64,000 nt of DNA from Lethocerus indicus (GCA_019843655.1 JACDQD010000006.1:16138246-16202245); one strand, 5' to 3'. Counted from the first letter of the stretch, positions 28,501-40,400 are shown. The notes: generated by a model not told the origin, from the letters alone. Program-made: numbers and translations.

Positions 28501-31371
28501 TGGATCCATCACCACTCTCTACCATCATTGATTCAATAGGATCCTCCAATGGATTCCACCGAAAAATTGCTCGCCTGATTGATATAAGAACACTGTATTA
28601 AATATAGTGCAATGTAAAATATATTATTAGACAAGTATATTATTACTGTGTAGGTCCACAGCTGAAAATTTAAATTTAACCTCAACATTTTAATTTTGAT
28701 TATTTTGTAACCTTCAAATTCTACTTTTGTATTAGTGTTAAATCTGTACTTAAAATACTAAATTCTGCCTAATTAAACTTAACCAAACATGTTTTTGCTC
28801 CTTACATACTACTAGAATATGCATTTATATACATAAAAAAGGTGTTTTGATAGCTCAAATGCTTGGTTATTGTTGATTATGTGTCAATTCCTGTCTAAGT
28901 TAGCTTGGAAATGAAATTCAATACAACTCAGATAGCCTATTTTAATAATTTAAAAGGAGCTAACATAGAATTACCTGAATGAAAGATTGTGAAACCATAG
29001 CTGAAGCAAACTATTTACATAGCAAGTAGCACCCAAATTTTTCAGACCAACAAAACTATTGGGCTCACGGATTTCCAAATCTGGATCATCATCTTCACTA
29101 TCATCCTGATATCCGCCAAGCCACCTGGCCTCACCAAGGGCTGATAGGCAGTATGGGTTCCTTCGACAATTACGTCTGTAAAATGGTAAAGAATATCACA
29201 AAACTATTTAGTTCTAATATACATAAAAGTATTGGTCCAAACAGATGTGCAGACTCAGCATTTTAAGCCATCCATGCACAACTTGATTACTTATTAAATA
29301 GGTAAATCGTAACTATAATAGGGTCACCCCGATTCCTATTCATCACTAAGAGTTGAAGATATTCCCAGATATATTGAAACTGGGTAAGCTGAATACATCC
29401 CATATACCATGAAATTAGTAATTAGCCCCAAAGAGGGTTTGAATTTGTGCTTTATGTTTTAACATCACCATAAAAAAACATTCTGGCTTTTTATTAATTA
29501 TTACTTCAGTGTATAATAAATATTTTGAGAGCTTGGGAAGGCAGAGTTCTGAACAATGTTCCAACCGCAAGTTTTGTGCAGTGGATGTGTATATGTAAAC
29601 AAATGTTCAACTTAATTCTGTATAATGTCTCCAGCAACAACTTTATGGATGTAAATACCACAAAATCCTGCCAATCAGTCCTTTCCATAATTGTTCAATG
29701 ATGATTACATGCACAATTATTTAAATTTGTGAACTGTGCATGAAATGAACTGAAAAAATATAATATTCTGTACACGTCAAACCTTCCAGAAATATCCAAA
29801 AAGGGTTGCACAACTTGTGCAATGCAATATCTGTAGTTTAGTCTGTGTTGAATATAGTACAATAAGTTCACTGTGTCCTTTCCATTTCCTAATTATCTCA
29901 TTCATTCAATTGTAATACAAAGAGGTGATAATAAGAAAGAGAGACATGATAATTTCTGGCACTTACATTAAAATTTTATCTCTAACATATCTCTTGTCTC
30001 CAAATATATAATTTAATTTCTAACATGATTTTGATTCTACTAAAATGTATACCAGAGAAGTTTCACATAAGACAGTTAACCTGGAGCTGTTTGAACTATG
30101 CAATGCTCACCCTTCTGTTCAGCTCTAATACATATAATGACTTTTCATTATAAATATTTGATTATTTTCACTTAATTGTCTCAACCTGGATCCTTATTAA
30201 ATGTATATTCTTGAATGGGTTCTAATACTTTATTCAAAGCCCCTACAATAAAATATCACAATGAAGTACAAAAATAATTAAATTGAAAATACATTACATT
30301 TACAGGATACATTTACAGGTACAGCTTCATATTTCAATTCCTAAATAGTATGACTCAAATAAAACAAAATATTTATAGTTTATAACAAATATATAAACTG
30401 TATTGCAGAGTCCTGTAACTATGATTAAAGTAAACACAATATAAATTAATTTGTAACAGTTTATTTCACCAGAATAATATTTTTGTTTTAATTATCTTGT
30501 TACCGGTCGTTATGATGGACCAGGAATAATAATGAAAAAGAACCATTTTTACCAAACATGTAACTCATGTGAAAATGAATGAAACTCAATTTCTGAAAAT
30601 AGAATGACCTAATGAAAATTGAATAAATCAAAAATACTGGAATACATTTTGGTTTAAATTCAATAATATATCTAGAATTTGAGAGATTTCAAGGTGTACA
30701 ACATCTCATGCAGAGACATACAGTTTTATGATAGGTCTAATGATCAAACTCTTCAAAAATAAATCAGACTATGACAAGTATTTTTTTTAAGACGAATCAA
30801 TAATTATCAGATTTACACAAAAATTCTTATTAATTAAGCACGGATTTTTGAAGAATATTATTTTTTATGGACATTATACAATATACTATGTACAATTATA
30901 CATAAAATGCATTTATATATTGCATGTTTATACTAAGAAAGCATATCAGTGACAAGGAAAATGCAATATTAAAATATAAAATATTGCGATAGACTATATT
31001 GTTGACAGTCAACACTTATATATGTTTATAACAATACATTATGAATGCTAGATTCAGTGGCTTTGAAAAATAAAAGGATTACCATAGTTCTTTTGATCTT
31101 CCATCTTCTCATGCCAGTTTGGTCTTTTGCTATAGCAAGAAGATCAAGAAAATTACGGTATTCCAAACCAAACCATCCCAGACCATGTAACAGGTATTCC
31201 AAACTAGTAAACATTAGTCCTGTAAACATACCTACAGGCACCGACCTTACACCTGGGTAAATTTACCAGGTAGGCCGTTTTAATGTTTTCTTCCGATATT
31301 TTTTCGGGGTCCACGTTGTCGGACCAGGCCCAGGCCACTTTGTTCATCTGAATTTTGCGGACGGGAGGCAT
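2083..31371 (-). CDS. USP48: USP48 ubiquitin carboxyl-terminal hydrolase, 16 exons, 3' end off the left edge
   Basis: Cysteine deubiquitinase of the USP family. Exons, all phase-consistent: 31371-31232, 29175-28975, 28574-28364, 28024-27909, 27421-27179, 27092-26926, 26740-26633, 26401-26196, 26079-25840, 25739-25576, 25121-24313, 23991-23867, 23755-23580, 14118-14014, 11881-11772, 2237-2083; about 1,092 codons. The start [16 protein letters not shown] resembles the USP48 N-terminus. The Cys box (NLGATCYVN) puts the nucleophile at about Cys98 and the His box (YSGHYV) at about His357, close to human. CxxC pairs in exon 5 (CSKCQ, CGLC) fit the USP zinc-binding fingers. Three DUSP-like modules follow, each with a cysteine/HG motif (ICAHG, LLCVHG) as in human USP48. 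Exon 11 (809 nt) carries a long acidic, Ser-rich insertion. The C-terminal ubiquitin-like domain was not found and should lie beyond position 1. The exon 8 donor (GTTGGT) is weak. The gene is head to head with MAD2L2. USP48 is known to act on histone H2A and NF-kB signalling. Confidence 0.95.
2238..11771. other. 9.5 kb USP48 intron 15
   Basis: No convincing gene was seen. Open frames here, such as the ones at 3869-4144, 5642-6019 and 7945-8268, sit in GC-rich patches where stops are rare, show no family resemblance and lack splice support. The stretch alternates AT-rich blocks with GC-rich, CpG-rich islands (about 2690-2930, 4840-6480, 7130-7340, 7800-8350, 9880-10450) interspersed with short taattaa runs. 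It holds the TA microsatellite at 4535-4580. Confidence 0.6.
4535..4580. repeat. (TA)n microsatellite
   Basis: An uninterrupted TA dinucleotide run of about 46 bp inside USP48 intron 15. It creates a spurious Tyr-Ile open frame on the minus strand. Confidence 0.95.
11772..14118 (-). other. USP48: Isolated distal USP48 exons 14 and 15 (third DUSP-like module)
   Basis: Exon 14 (14118-14014) reads [20 protein letters not shown] then HGNLL, matching the human USP48 segment with NSALLCPHG. Exon 15 (11881-11772) contains [20 protein letters not shown], matching the human segment around the PSEWQMIQKLFVVDHVI motif. Donors are GTGAGT and GTAAGT, acceptors ctttttag-type and ttctttgcag. Phases join exon 13 to 14 (AG|A), 14 to 15 (AA|A) and 15 to 16 (C|CT). 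The 2.1 kb intron between them shows no further coding signal. Confidence 0.9.
16267..16302. mobile_element. hAT-like transposon terminal fragment
   Basis: The stretch ggtggtgtctaaagtgtgct followed by ccgcggcacactgggg resembles the widespread hAT terminal consensus (CAGTGGTTCTCAAACTGTGG-type ends followed by CCGCGG). No partner inverted repeat or transposase was recognised nearby, so this is a solo degraded end. The identification rests on pattern similarity only. Confidence 0.4.
18788..18850 (-). mobile_element. tRNA-derived SINE relic
   Basis: Reverse complement reads ggcttagtggctagagcgcg, an A-box-like tRNA 5' half, then tttaggattcgaatcccggt, a B-box and T-arm core (GATTCGAATCCC). The spacing between the boxes is far too short for an intact tRNA, so the anticodon region is deleted. 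A truncated tRNA-derived SINE head is the best explanation; a decayed tRNA pseudogene is the alternative. Confidence 0.5.
19114..19302 (-). pseudogene. Non-LTR retrotransposon reverse-transcriptase fragment (jockey-like)
   Basis: The 62-codon open frame contains [20 protein letters not shown], which fits the conserved block of jockey/R1-type reverse transcriptases (a WKIKIN-x-SKT-x-A-x-LF pattern just after the YADD region). No catalytic YADD or flanking domains remain, so it is a short 5'- and 3'-truncated relic lying in a USP48 intron. The clade call is by eye; a search against RT profiles would settle it. Confidence 0.6.
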
Positions 31372-32260
31372 GATCGGCCCGGCTGCTCATCGGCCGTTGT
31401 CAACGCCGGGTAGGGCCGCTGGCCGAGTGGGCGCTCTCAGATAATTGCCCGGCTTTTTATTATTTCAATTCGGCACACCGCGATCCTGGGACGACATCGC
31501 GGAAAACACTACGGCGGCGGCGTCGAAGGCGTAACCGATATTGCGTTGGGGACGCGGGGGGGGCCCGGCGGGGGACTTCGAGCGCCAAGGGACTTGGTCG
31601 GGACGTAGCCGTTAAGCGGGCGACACCGCCGGAGGAGACACCGACATGACCCCCGCGCTACCCCCAACAGGAAATCAGCCTCGGGGATATCCGACTGTCA
31701 ACGCAGACACCCGGTGACCGACCAAGTCGGCGCGAATTCGACCTCGACCTAATAAGTTGGCGTCGTAAAACGGGAATCGGGTAACCGAACAAAACCGGCC
31801 CAAGTTCGACCGGAACGCGGATAAAGTACAGACTGAGCGATTAAGTGAGAAACGGTTTGGGAAAACTGGCGCAACGAGGACGGCGGGACACCCGGGTCAG
31901 TCTGTTACACCGATTGGTAAACAACACCGAGGAGGTTATTATTGAATCTACCCGTCCTGTCGAAGGTTATAAACACTCCGCTCGACCATGTCTTCTCAAA
32001 TAGGTTCGATTACCTGTTTTACGTTACCTGTTTCTCACTTAAACTCGCTTCTATTTAAGATAGACAATTAATTTATTAGTGCTGATAAAGATTCGTGTTG
32101 TATTAATTTGTACGTTCATTTTTGGCTATAAAATGCCTCCTATATACGTAACTCCTATATGCTAGTGAGTTATAGAACTAATGTAAATAATAACCAACTC
32201 AGTTAAACATTTATAAATTATTTTCTTTTACTTCTATATTTATTTCAATATATACAGTTA
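31372..32260. promoter_or_regulatory. CpG-rich bidirectional promoter region, USP48 / MAD2L2
   Basis: Between the USP48 start codon (31371) and the first candidate MAD2L2 coding sequence (32261). About 31300-31960 is GC- and CpG-rich and stands out against nearly CpG-free DNA on both sides. The two genes are divergently oriented, so this is the likely shared promoter. No TATA box or initiator could be assigned with confidence. Confidence 0.65.
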
Positions 32261-32302
32261 ATGACTCTTTCAGTACACCAGTTATTGTTTAATATAATAC
32301 AT
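32261..32302 (+). other. Candidate first coding exon of MAD2L2
   Basis: An ATG opens MTLSVHQLLFNIIH and meets a strong donor (CAT|GTAAGTAT) at phase 0. If joined through a 10-nt microexon (32703-32712, GTCTGTGCTG, followed by GTAAGTAT), it runs into the known exon in frame as VCADIPTILVDFLEV, a length close to the human N-terminus. The microexon's acceptor (tatgctgag) is poor, so this is tentative. Confidence 0.3.
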
Positions 32303-32993
32303 GTAAGTATAATTGAAATGAAAATGAAAAAAAGTAGCTCAAGAATTAAAGCTGGGCTGAAATTGCCCATTTATGATAAATACAGCTGGTATTAAGTTCA
32401 GAATATACTGAACACAAAACAAACCCAATTGTATTAATTTTGCTCTAAATGTTGATTAATGTGATGTTATCTTCTTTAGTTTGGTGTTCTCATGAAATTG
32501 GACAGATTGTTTATGCCCTTATAGTAAAACACTTTGGATACTGCTCCAATCCTGTGGGAAGTATATATTTCACATTGATTATTTAAAACTGGAAAATAAC
32601 ATTATTCTTCAAAATCTCCAGACATTTTTTTCTGAACAGATTTTATATTATTTTTATTTTATTTTCTATTTCTATTAGTGGATTGTATAACTTTATGCTG
32701 AGGTCTGTGCTGGTAAGTATCACAGTGGAATACTGCAGCTGTTACTTTTTTATTTTTGAAGATTAACATCAAGATTTTATATTAAACTATTAAATAATCT
32801 ATTCTCTTTCTCTCAAAAAACATTTATTGTTTGACACAAACTTTCATTGAAATTGAAGATTGTTCCATTTGATAATGCCTTGAGCTTTCAATGACCTGTT
32901 TAATTTTATTTAAATGCAATACTGTTATAAGTTTTAACTTCCTTTACAATATTTTTAAATTTATTATATCACATATAATGCTTTTATTTGCAG

Positions 32994-34615
32994 ATATCCC
33001 AACAATATTGGTGGATTTCTTAGAAGTTGCCATTCACAATATTCTTTTCGTGAGGAAAATTTATCCTGATGGAATATTTACACTTAAAAAGAAATACAAT
33101 ACCTCAATTTATGTAAGTACTCTTTTTTAAAATTCTGTTCATGTAAACTTATTTTGGATGTCTACCATATTAACCAATTTAAAATTTGTAAAAATATATG
33201 AGTAGTATTAAACAAGTATATATTTATTTTTTAATTTTATGTACATAATATATGTAAGTAAAAGGCCTCACTCTGATCATTAATTCTCCTATTTCCCATG
33301 TAGCCAGAAAACTGAAATTTGGCATAGTTCTTCCTTATCTAGTAATTGAAAAAAAGTGAGCCTCCTGGATTTTAATTACCACAGGGGTGGCTGAAAAGGG
33401 GAGCAACCCCCCTATTCTATTTCCATTATTAACTGAATAACCATGAATCTGAAATACATGCTCTTAAAAATATATGTGTATGTGTATGTACATATATATT
33501 TGTTTCCAATAAGAATATTCTTCAAGATTTATTATACATCCGATCTAGGGGCAATTTGAACTCCTTTATATTGATCATAGAACAAAGTCTGTAAATGTAT
33601 TTCTAATATTTTAATATTCACATAGATGATTGACTTTTTATAAATATTTTGTAGGTCTCAATGTACCCAGATTTGAATAAATATATAACAGATTCATTAT
33701 TGGCTGTAAAACATTTAATTGAACTGGAAGAATTGAAAAGGGTTGATGTATGTTTTTTCAATGCACAGCTTAAACCTATCGAAAGATTTTCATTTCTTCT
33801 GAATAATTTGCCTTTGGATATAACTCGAGAGAGGGTAATGTAAGTTGTATTGAAAAATTTTAAATATTTAATTTATTTCTATAGAATTAGTATCAAATGT
33901 TAATATAGTTTTAATTTATAGTTATAAAAAGTTACAGTTTTGTAATTATATTCATCCTCTGTCTGCTTTGTAAACAGTTTGTTATAAATATGGCAACATA
34001 CTTATCAGCCAGCATTATTATAAAGAATTATTTAAATTATTATTTTTTTTAGTTAAAGTATCTAGTTAAATGAAATCTAGTTTATTCATTATTCAGTTCT
34101 TAATTATTTTCTATATAATGTGTTCTATTACAAACCAATAATGGTTTACAGGCATTCTAATGACCCTTATTTCAACCAGCTGCATGAAAATTTCCGTGCA
34201 TTTTGTCTCAAACTCTCTGGCAGTACTTCCTATTTGAAAGAATTACCTGAAAGAAGTACATTCAGAATACAGATCCATTCAACAGAATCTTCTTCCACTT
34301 CACTGACAGAAAACCCGTTATTTCAGGTGACTAAAAACATATTTCAATAGCTTTATTCCATGTTACACAGTTTTTTTTTCATCAGAACATAAGTGTATAG
34401 ATATAAATTTGTGTTTTCTCTATTGTGTGACTATTTATATGTAGGTTTCTATGTTTTATACATTTGCCGTTCCCTTGTTGTTTCAGTCATTTCCTTGGGT
34501 TGAGGCTGAATCGCGGGAAAGCTTTTTTGGTGACTCTGAAATACTTCCAATAAGAAATATAGAGACAGATTTTATGAATGTTGAAATATTTGCAGAAGAA
34601 AGTGAACATAAATAG
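32994..34615 (+). CDS. MAD2L2: MAD2L2 / REV7 HORMA-domain protein (first coding exon unresolved)
   Basis: Exons 32994-33112, 33655-33839, 34152-34326 and 34487-34615 join in phase to about 202 codons ending at TAG 34613-34615. FLEVAIHNILFVRKIYPDGI and ITDSLLAVKHLIELEELKRV align closely with human MAD2L2, as does the tail FPWVEAESRESFF. REV7 is the HORMA adaptor of DNA polymerase zeta and of shieldin, closing its safety belt around partner peptides. Human REV7 is 211 residues, so only a short N-terminus is missing. Exon 1 shown here begins with the last two bases of an Asp codon. The start must come from an upstream exon (candidates at 32261-32302 and 32703-32712), or from an unspliced ATG at 32978 that reads MLLFADIPTI. 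A PTI insertion after ADI appears absent from human. AATAAA lies at 34689-34694. Confidence 0.92.
33262..33425. repeat. Probable dispersed repeat in a MAD2L2 intron
   Basis: The phrase actgaaatttggcatagttc and the later cacaggggtggctgaaaagg followed by ggagcaaccccc are unlike the surrounding AT-rich intron. Their wording recalls repeats dispersed in insect genomes. Only one copy is in this window, so repetitive status is unproven. Confidence 0.3.
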
Positions 34616-34919
34616 TAATTTATATTTTTGTAAAATAAGTATTGTAAATTGTGTAAATATTTTAGTTTATAATTGTATATTTATGTCTAATAAAGATTGT
34701 TTAAACCACAACTGTTCTTAGTTGTTATATTAATTAAATTTACTAATCTGCAACCTACTTCATAGGTAATTGATTCATTTTTATGTTAAATATTAACAAG
34801 TTAATGACCTTCAAAAAACTAAGTTATATTGGCAGTTAGTTTATACATTTTTGATGCTTTTTAATAATGCGATAAACATGTACTTCCAATTTGTAATTTA
34901 AAATATTTCAGGAATGTAG

Positions 34920-34968
34920 TTCACACGGTCGCCGATAGATGGCGATATCGGCCGACCTGATTTGTAAT
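34920..34968. promoter_or_regulatory. CpG cluster, likely promoter of the CCDC169-like gene
   Basis: A compact cluster of CpG dinucleotides (acggtcgccgatagatggcg then atatcggccgac) in otherwise CpG-free DNA between MAD2L2 and the next plus-strand gene. It contains AGATGGCG, a YY1/Pho-like core, and a short palindromic GGCCGA-type element. Promoter function is inferred from CpG retention and position, 0.6 kb upstream of the start codon. Confidence 0.4.
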
Positions 34969-35271
34969 GCTATCTAGTGTCCATCAGTTAAACTACAGCA
35001 TGGCCTCTGTTTGAAAAAGGGTACTTTGTTTATTCCTATAACTATTATTAACATTATTTCTTGGTAAGACATTGAATTTATTTATTATTTACTATTTACA
35101 CACGTATTTGTTTATTTATTTTTCCTTGATTCAGATATTGTAGATTTATAATTTTGAATAACTAAACTATCTTCTTTACATCTTAGAAAAAAATGCCAAA
35201 ATATATTATCCATGTTTTCCCATTCTCATAAATGACTTTTTTTAGTTAATTAAATCATGCAATTCTGCAAT

Positions 35272-35400
35272 TAAATATTGTGCATATTTCAATGTACCCA
35301 GATTTGAATAAAATATATAACAGAATCATATTGGCTGTAAAACATTGAATTTTATATCTATAATTAATAAAGATAATTTAAACTACACCTTGTTCTGTAT
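35272..35400 (+). pseudogene. Decayed partial copy of MAD2L2
   Basis: Positions 35289-35347 repeat MAD2L2 exon sequence (33659-33716; tcaatgtacccagatttgaa, then an ataaca run and attggctgtaaaacatt) with a few indels. It continues directly into sequence similar to the MAD2L2 3' end around its polyadenylation signal (34670-34715; taataaagat, tttaaac, tgttct). Everything between is deleted. Frame is broken, so it is not coding. It lies 0.6 kb downstream of the parent gene. Confidence 0.75.
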
Positions 35401-35547
35401 TAAGTGAATTCAGTATCTTCTATAAATGTCAACTGTATTGATTTGTTGGTTTCATTGAACTCATCTCTGGATATATATCAGTCCCAATGACATTTCACTG
35501 CTTAGCAACTGATTGTAGTTTGGTCAATATTATATAACTTTTCAATA

Positions 35548-36883
35548 ATGATTGGTTCCACAGCTGACAGGTTGAAAGCTGAGCTAGAAAATGACTTAAT
35601 TGCCAGGTATTTATAGTGTCCTAATTATTATTTAATAATTATAATTCTGTAATAGTGTTTGTCAATTCATAATTATGGTGCAGTATATAAATGTTTGTTA
35701 TCGACAGAGATGCTATGCGAGAGGACAACAAAAATCTTGAAGCAGACATAAAAAAATGGGAAAAAGAATTGCACCGTCTTCTAAAAGAGGATCCTACCAG
35801 TAGGTTCTTAATTTTTATTTCTAAACCAATAATAGTAGATGTAAAGAAGAAAGTGTTCTTTATTTTAACAAAATAATATTCTTCTGTAATTTCATATTAG
35901 AATAATATTCTTGAATATTATAAACTGTTGTCAACATTAATAATATGCATCAAGTGATCTGTATGTTAATTTTGCTATTAGATGACAAAATCACGCATAT
36001 TGATTGTGATGGCTACAGAAAATATCAGAGTGAGGTGAAAATGAAAGAGAATCTCAAACGTCAATTAGTAATGGACAATGAACGTCTGAGAATTCTGAGA
36101 GGTACTAAGAATAATTGGATTTGTGGCTGCAAATTTTTTACTACTAAATATTTTATATTTATTAACAAATGATATCTGCTTTTCAGAAGCAAGGACAGAT
36201 ATTACAGAAATGAATTTAGATAGCCTGTCCCAGGTAAAGTTTTTATAAGAAATACAGATATATGATTTTTGTGTTGTTTTGCTAAATAATGTTTTTATGC
36301 TCATGAAACATTTTTTTTAAACATCAACCTTGCATATTTAATTAATTTCCGGTTAATCATGTGAAAAGTATTAAACATTAATTTGGTGTAAAATATTTTA
36401 ATATTTGAGAACTAATAATGACAATTAATTTTCAGCCTGAGTTGATTAGGCTAGTAAAACAGTTGGAGAGAAGAAAGGTTGATACACAGAGCAAATTGAG
36501 GGAAACAGAAAATAGCCTTGATTTCACTGCAAAAGTAAATATAATATGTACAATTTTATATTTTTGACAGATAATATCAGTTGTTTTTAAAAATATGTAG
36601 ATTAAAATGCCAAAATATATAGTCTAATATATAGTTTAATTTTGTTCTCAAAATAAATTTAAATATATTATGAAGTAAATAATAGCATTTGTTTGGTCGT
36701 TAACAATTGGTTATGTTATGTAAATTGTATGAATATACTCTTTATCTTGTACCTTTTTGTGTCTTAGGTTATTCATTTCATTTACAGGAAGTATCCAAAC
36801 TTGAGGAAAGCTACAAAATGTACCAGACAGAATTTGAACTTCGAGAACGGAAAAGGGGGGGCACAAGATTACAACGATTATAA
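35548..36883 (+). CDS. CCDC169: CCDC169-like coiled-coil protein
   Basis: Exons 35548-35606, 35708-35799, 35982-36101, 36187-36233, 36436-36534 and 36788-36883 close in phase to 170 residues. The start MIGSTADRLKAELENDLIAR fits the STDRLKLELLEEI opening of vertebrate CCDC169. Later stretches fit its [20 protein letters not shown] segment (here PELIRLVKQLERRKVDTQSK) and its basic tail. Nearly the whole protein is predicted coiled coil rich in Glu, Lys and Leu. CCDC169 has no established biochemical role. The start is the only ATG before the conserved block, though ttccacag just after it could be an acceptor for an upstream exon. AATAAA lies at 36983-36988. The gene converges on DEGS1, with stop codons about 0.6 kb apart. 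Confidence 0.75.
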
Positions 36884-37494
36884 CATTTATTTTTTAAATT
36901 AGCATACTTCTTTCAACATCAGTACACAGCATATCTGTCATTAGAAATTTCATGTTATGTCTTCATAATGATAAACATGCTAAATAAACAGTGTATCCTC
37001 TTATTTTGTTCCTTCTTATTCATAAATGGTTCAATAAAATAAATGGTTATACAATATTGGAAAAAACACAAATATATAATGAGATTCTTGCATGAAATGA
37101 ATTAGGTTAATGTCTCAAAAAATGCTAATCAGTCTATTTAAGATGTTACAGGTTTTTCTAAATTATGTTCACCGTATTTTTTTCTTAAATACAATGCAGT
37201 AACTTTAATTTTATTATAAATCATTATTATATAAATTATATAAAATATTCTGTTTGAAAAAATGATGCACTCTTTATATTTACAATAAATATACATCGTA
37301 ATTTATCATACATGGTCTTATTCCTCAAATGAATGATAAACAATTTGCATTTATTACATACAGTTAATAAATAGACAATTTATATGTTACGAGCATTACA
37401 AAGAGTCTCAAAAATACAAGTGCAATTTATATTACAGTAAACAGAGATTTGAATCAATTACAATAACAGGAATTAATATAGCTCAAAAGCAATT
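36884..37494. other. Convergent 3' regions of the CCDC169-like gene and DEGS1
   Basis: No coding signal. Plus-strand AATAAA at 36983-36988 suits the CCDC169-like transcript. Minus-strand AATAAA (TTTATT at 37350-37355) lies about 140 bp past the DEGS1 stop codon and suits that transcript. Confidence 0.55.
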
Positions 37495-40400
37495 TTACGT
37501 CTTCAAACCTCGATGTTTCCGTTTGATACGAGCATAAGGCCCTATGTCAGGATCTGTTATGAAGTCATACAGAACAGATATCCAGGAATGATGCTGTGGC
37601 AAATTGTCATAATATTCGGCAGCTATTCTCTTAACCTGAAATAATAATTATTTCTTAAAATAATAAAAGCACACGCCCACACACATTTATATATAAGTCC
37701 AATTAGTTCTTCATATTTTGTTATACATTTGAACCTCACATAGCAAATATCAACAACTGACATTTTTTTAAGTAATTTTTCTCTTATGTGTTAAATTAGC
37801 TGCAGAAGGCAGTGTGCAATAAGCACGACAAAATAAATAAAATATTTGTACATGTTCAATTCCTGCACAGAATTTTCAAAAAGGAAATTATTTTTTAGTT
37901 TTAACATGGGGAATACTAAAAAACAAATATTTTACCAACATAAAATTTTGAGATATTTAATTAAAAATCAACTGAAATAATGTTTCTCGAACTTTTTCAC
38001 ATAAGGAAACATTATGTTGAACAGATTAAATTTGTTATGAGTTGTTGCTTAATGGTAACTTAAATATTCAACATTAATACAAGAGTAGATATATTCAATA
38101 GAGTAGAAAAAACTGATGACATCTTCATGAATGATTGTGGGATATGAATGACAATGAATCTATTAAAAAGTTGTGCAAAGAAATTAAGAAGATTACATAA
38201 TTCTCACCTCTGGTAATTTGGAACCAGGTACAGCTGGGAAGTCATGATGTTCATTATGGTAACCGACATTGAATGTGATCCAGTTAAGGCACCCATAATA
38301 AGAATAGGTTTCAAAACCTTTCCTAAACATATAATGTTCTGATATGAAGTGTCCAGCAACAGGATGGAGTCCCATCGCCATCAATGAACCAATAAGCATA
38401 TATCCAAGTACTCTACCCCCTGTAAAAATAAAATAGGCTCATGAATTACAAAGAAAAAACTAACTAACAATATAAATGAATAAATATACAGTTAAAAAGT
38501 ATTTTGGAAAATCATAAGTAAAAAACTCACCACAAAAATACCAGACAAGGCCATCAAATGTTAACTGGATAACAACATTGATGAGTTCAAGAAGAGTAGG
38601 TGGTTTGGGGTATGTCACAACAGGGCGGAATGCATAGAACAGAGGCTGAAGAACAACCCACATAAACTTGCCAAATGTTGTGCAAAAGAGCTTCGCTTCA
38701 AGATAAGTTGGAATGTCAGTGTCCAATTTTTCATCGCCTTGATACTAAATAAAATAAAAGTCAAACCAATTATTGTCAAAATAATTTCCTTCTCCACATT
38801 CAATCAGATCATACACCACAATTCATATGGTTCATATTGGCAGAAATAATTTGTAGAAACTGCTTTTAAATACTGCAAGATTGAGAATACTACAAATTTA
38901 AATTTAAAATATTCAATCACGAACAATTAATCAAAATCTCATCATTTAAAGAAACAGGAGACATACTTTAAGTTGATAATCATCATAAGATCAATATACT
39001 AATGGTTAATATATTAACATTTCAGTTAAGTCACGTTTATTTACCCAACATGTGCATGTAGGTGTAATTTAATCATATAAAATGATTTATACGCTATCAT
39101 TTCTAAAAACTCTTACCTTTAAAAAAAAGAAAACAGTAAATCTGATGAGTAAAAGTTTATAATAACAAATGTATATAAATGTATATAATGAATTAATTAT
39201 TAAGCTGTGTCTCCTCCATAATTCCCTTTACATCTAAATTAGACATGATATATTTATTTTATTTCAAAATGATATATACCCTATGATGCTCCAAGTGGTA
39301 GTGTTTGAACGTGACTGAAAAGGGCAATCCAATTGGTAGGTTTGCAAACATGCCAAATATTCTGTTGGCCATTGGCCTCGCATGTCCAAATCCCAAGTTA
39401 TGGGCCAATTCATGTATAGCTAAAACAGAGTAATTGTAATTGATAACTAAATATTTATGATCCCATTAAGACAGTAGCTTAAACCAGCTAGAAGCTGGAG
39501 TAAGTTACTACATACCAACAAGGGCATAACTGAATCAGAAAATGTAATTTTTTTATGGTTGTATTTGAGCTATGATCATCCACCCTTGTATCTTAAGTTT
39601 GGATTCCACAGACTGGTTGGGATTTTATTTTTTATATATTTTACCCTACTCCGGAATTGAACCAAAGGTCCTTTAGGTGATAAGATGGTACATTTGCGTC
39701 TGTGCTACATCATTAATGGGTGCTGAGTTTTACATATGATCACTTAATTGTTTAATTATTTGGCAGTAGGACGTTTGTAGATAATTCTTATCAGAATGAA
39801 GTCATGAAATATGGTTTTTAAAATGGCTGTATAGTGTAAATATTTAATAACTTTATAAAATACAACGCTTTTTTAATATTACCAGGTGATTACAAAATAC
39901 AATATTAATACCTTCTTAAAAATGCATCTATAAATATATAACAATTATTGAATCAATTATATATAAATGAAACTCAATACAGAGCTTTCTAATTGCCAAA
40001 AATCCTAGGTTAGTTTATTTCCTATAATTAGAACAATAGTCTCAGCAGATATAGAACAATTGAAGATATTCATGTTTTAAAAGGTAAATCAAAATGAGAA
40101 CTGATGAGAATAAGTTAAATTCAATTCTCATCAATAATAAAACCCATTCCTTCACAAATAGAATGATGTTGGAATATGATACTTTAATCCTACAATTTAA
40201 TGGGTTATTTAAATGGCTTAAACAGAATTTGTATTTCCGACTTTAACTAGGTTCTAAAGTCATACATAGGAGGGAAAAAGATTACTCACACTTTAACTGG
40301 GACAATGGTTAAATTAGGGAACATTACATAACAGGCAAATGACATACCCAACATTAAAGAATGGTTGATTACACCACCAAAGCAATAGGCCACCAGGAGA

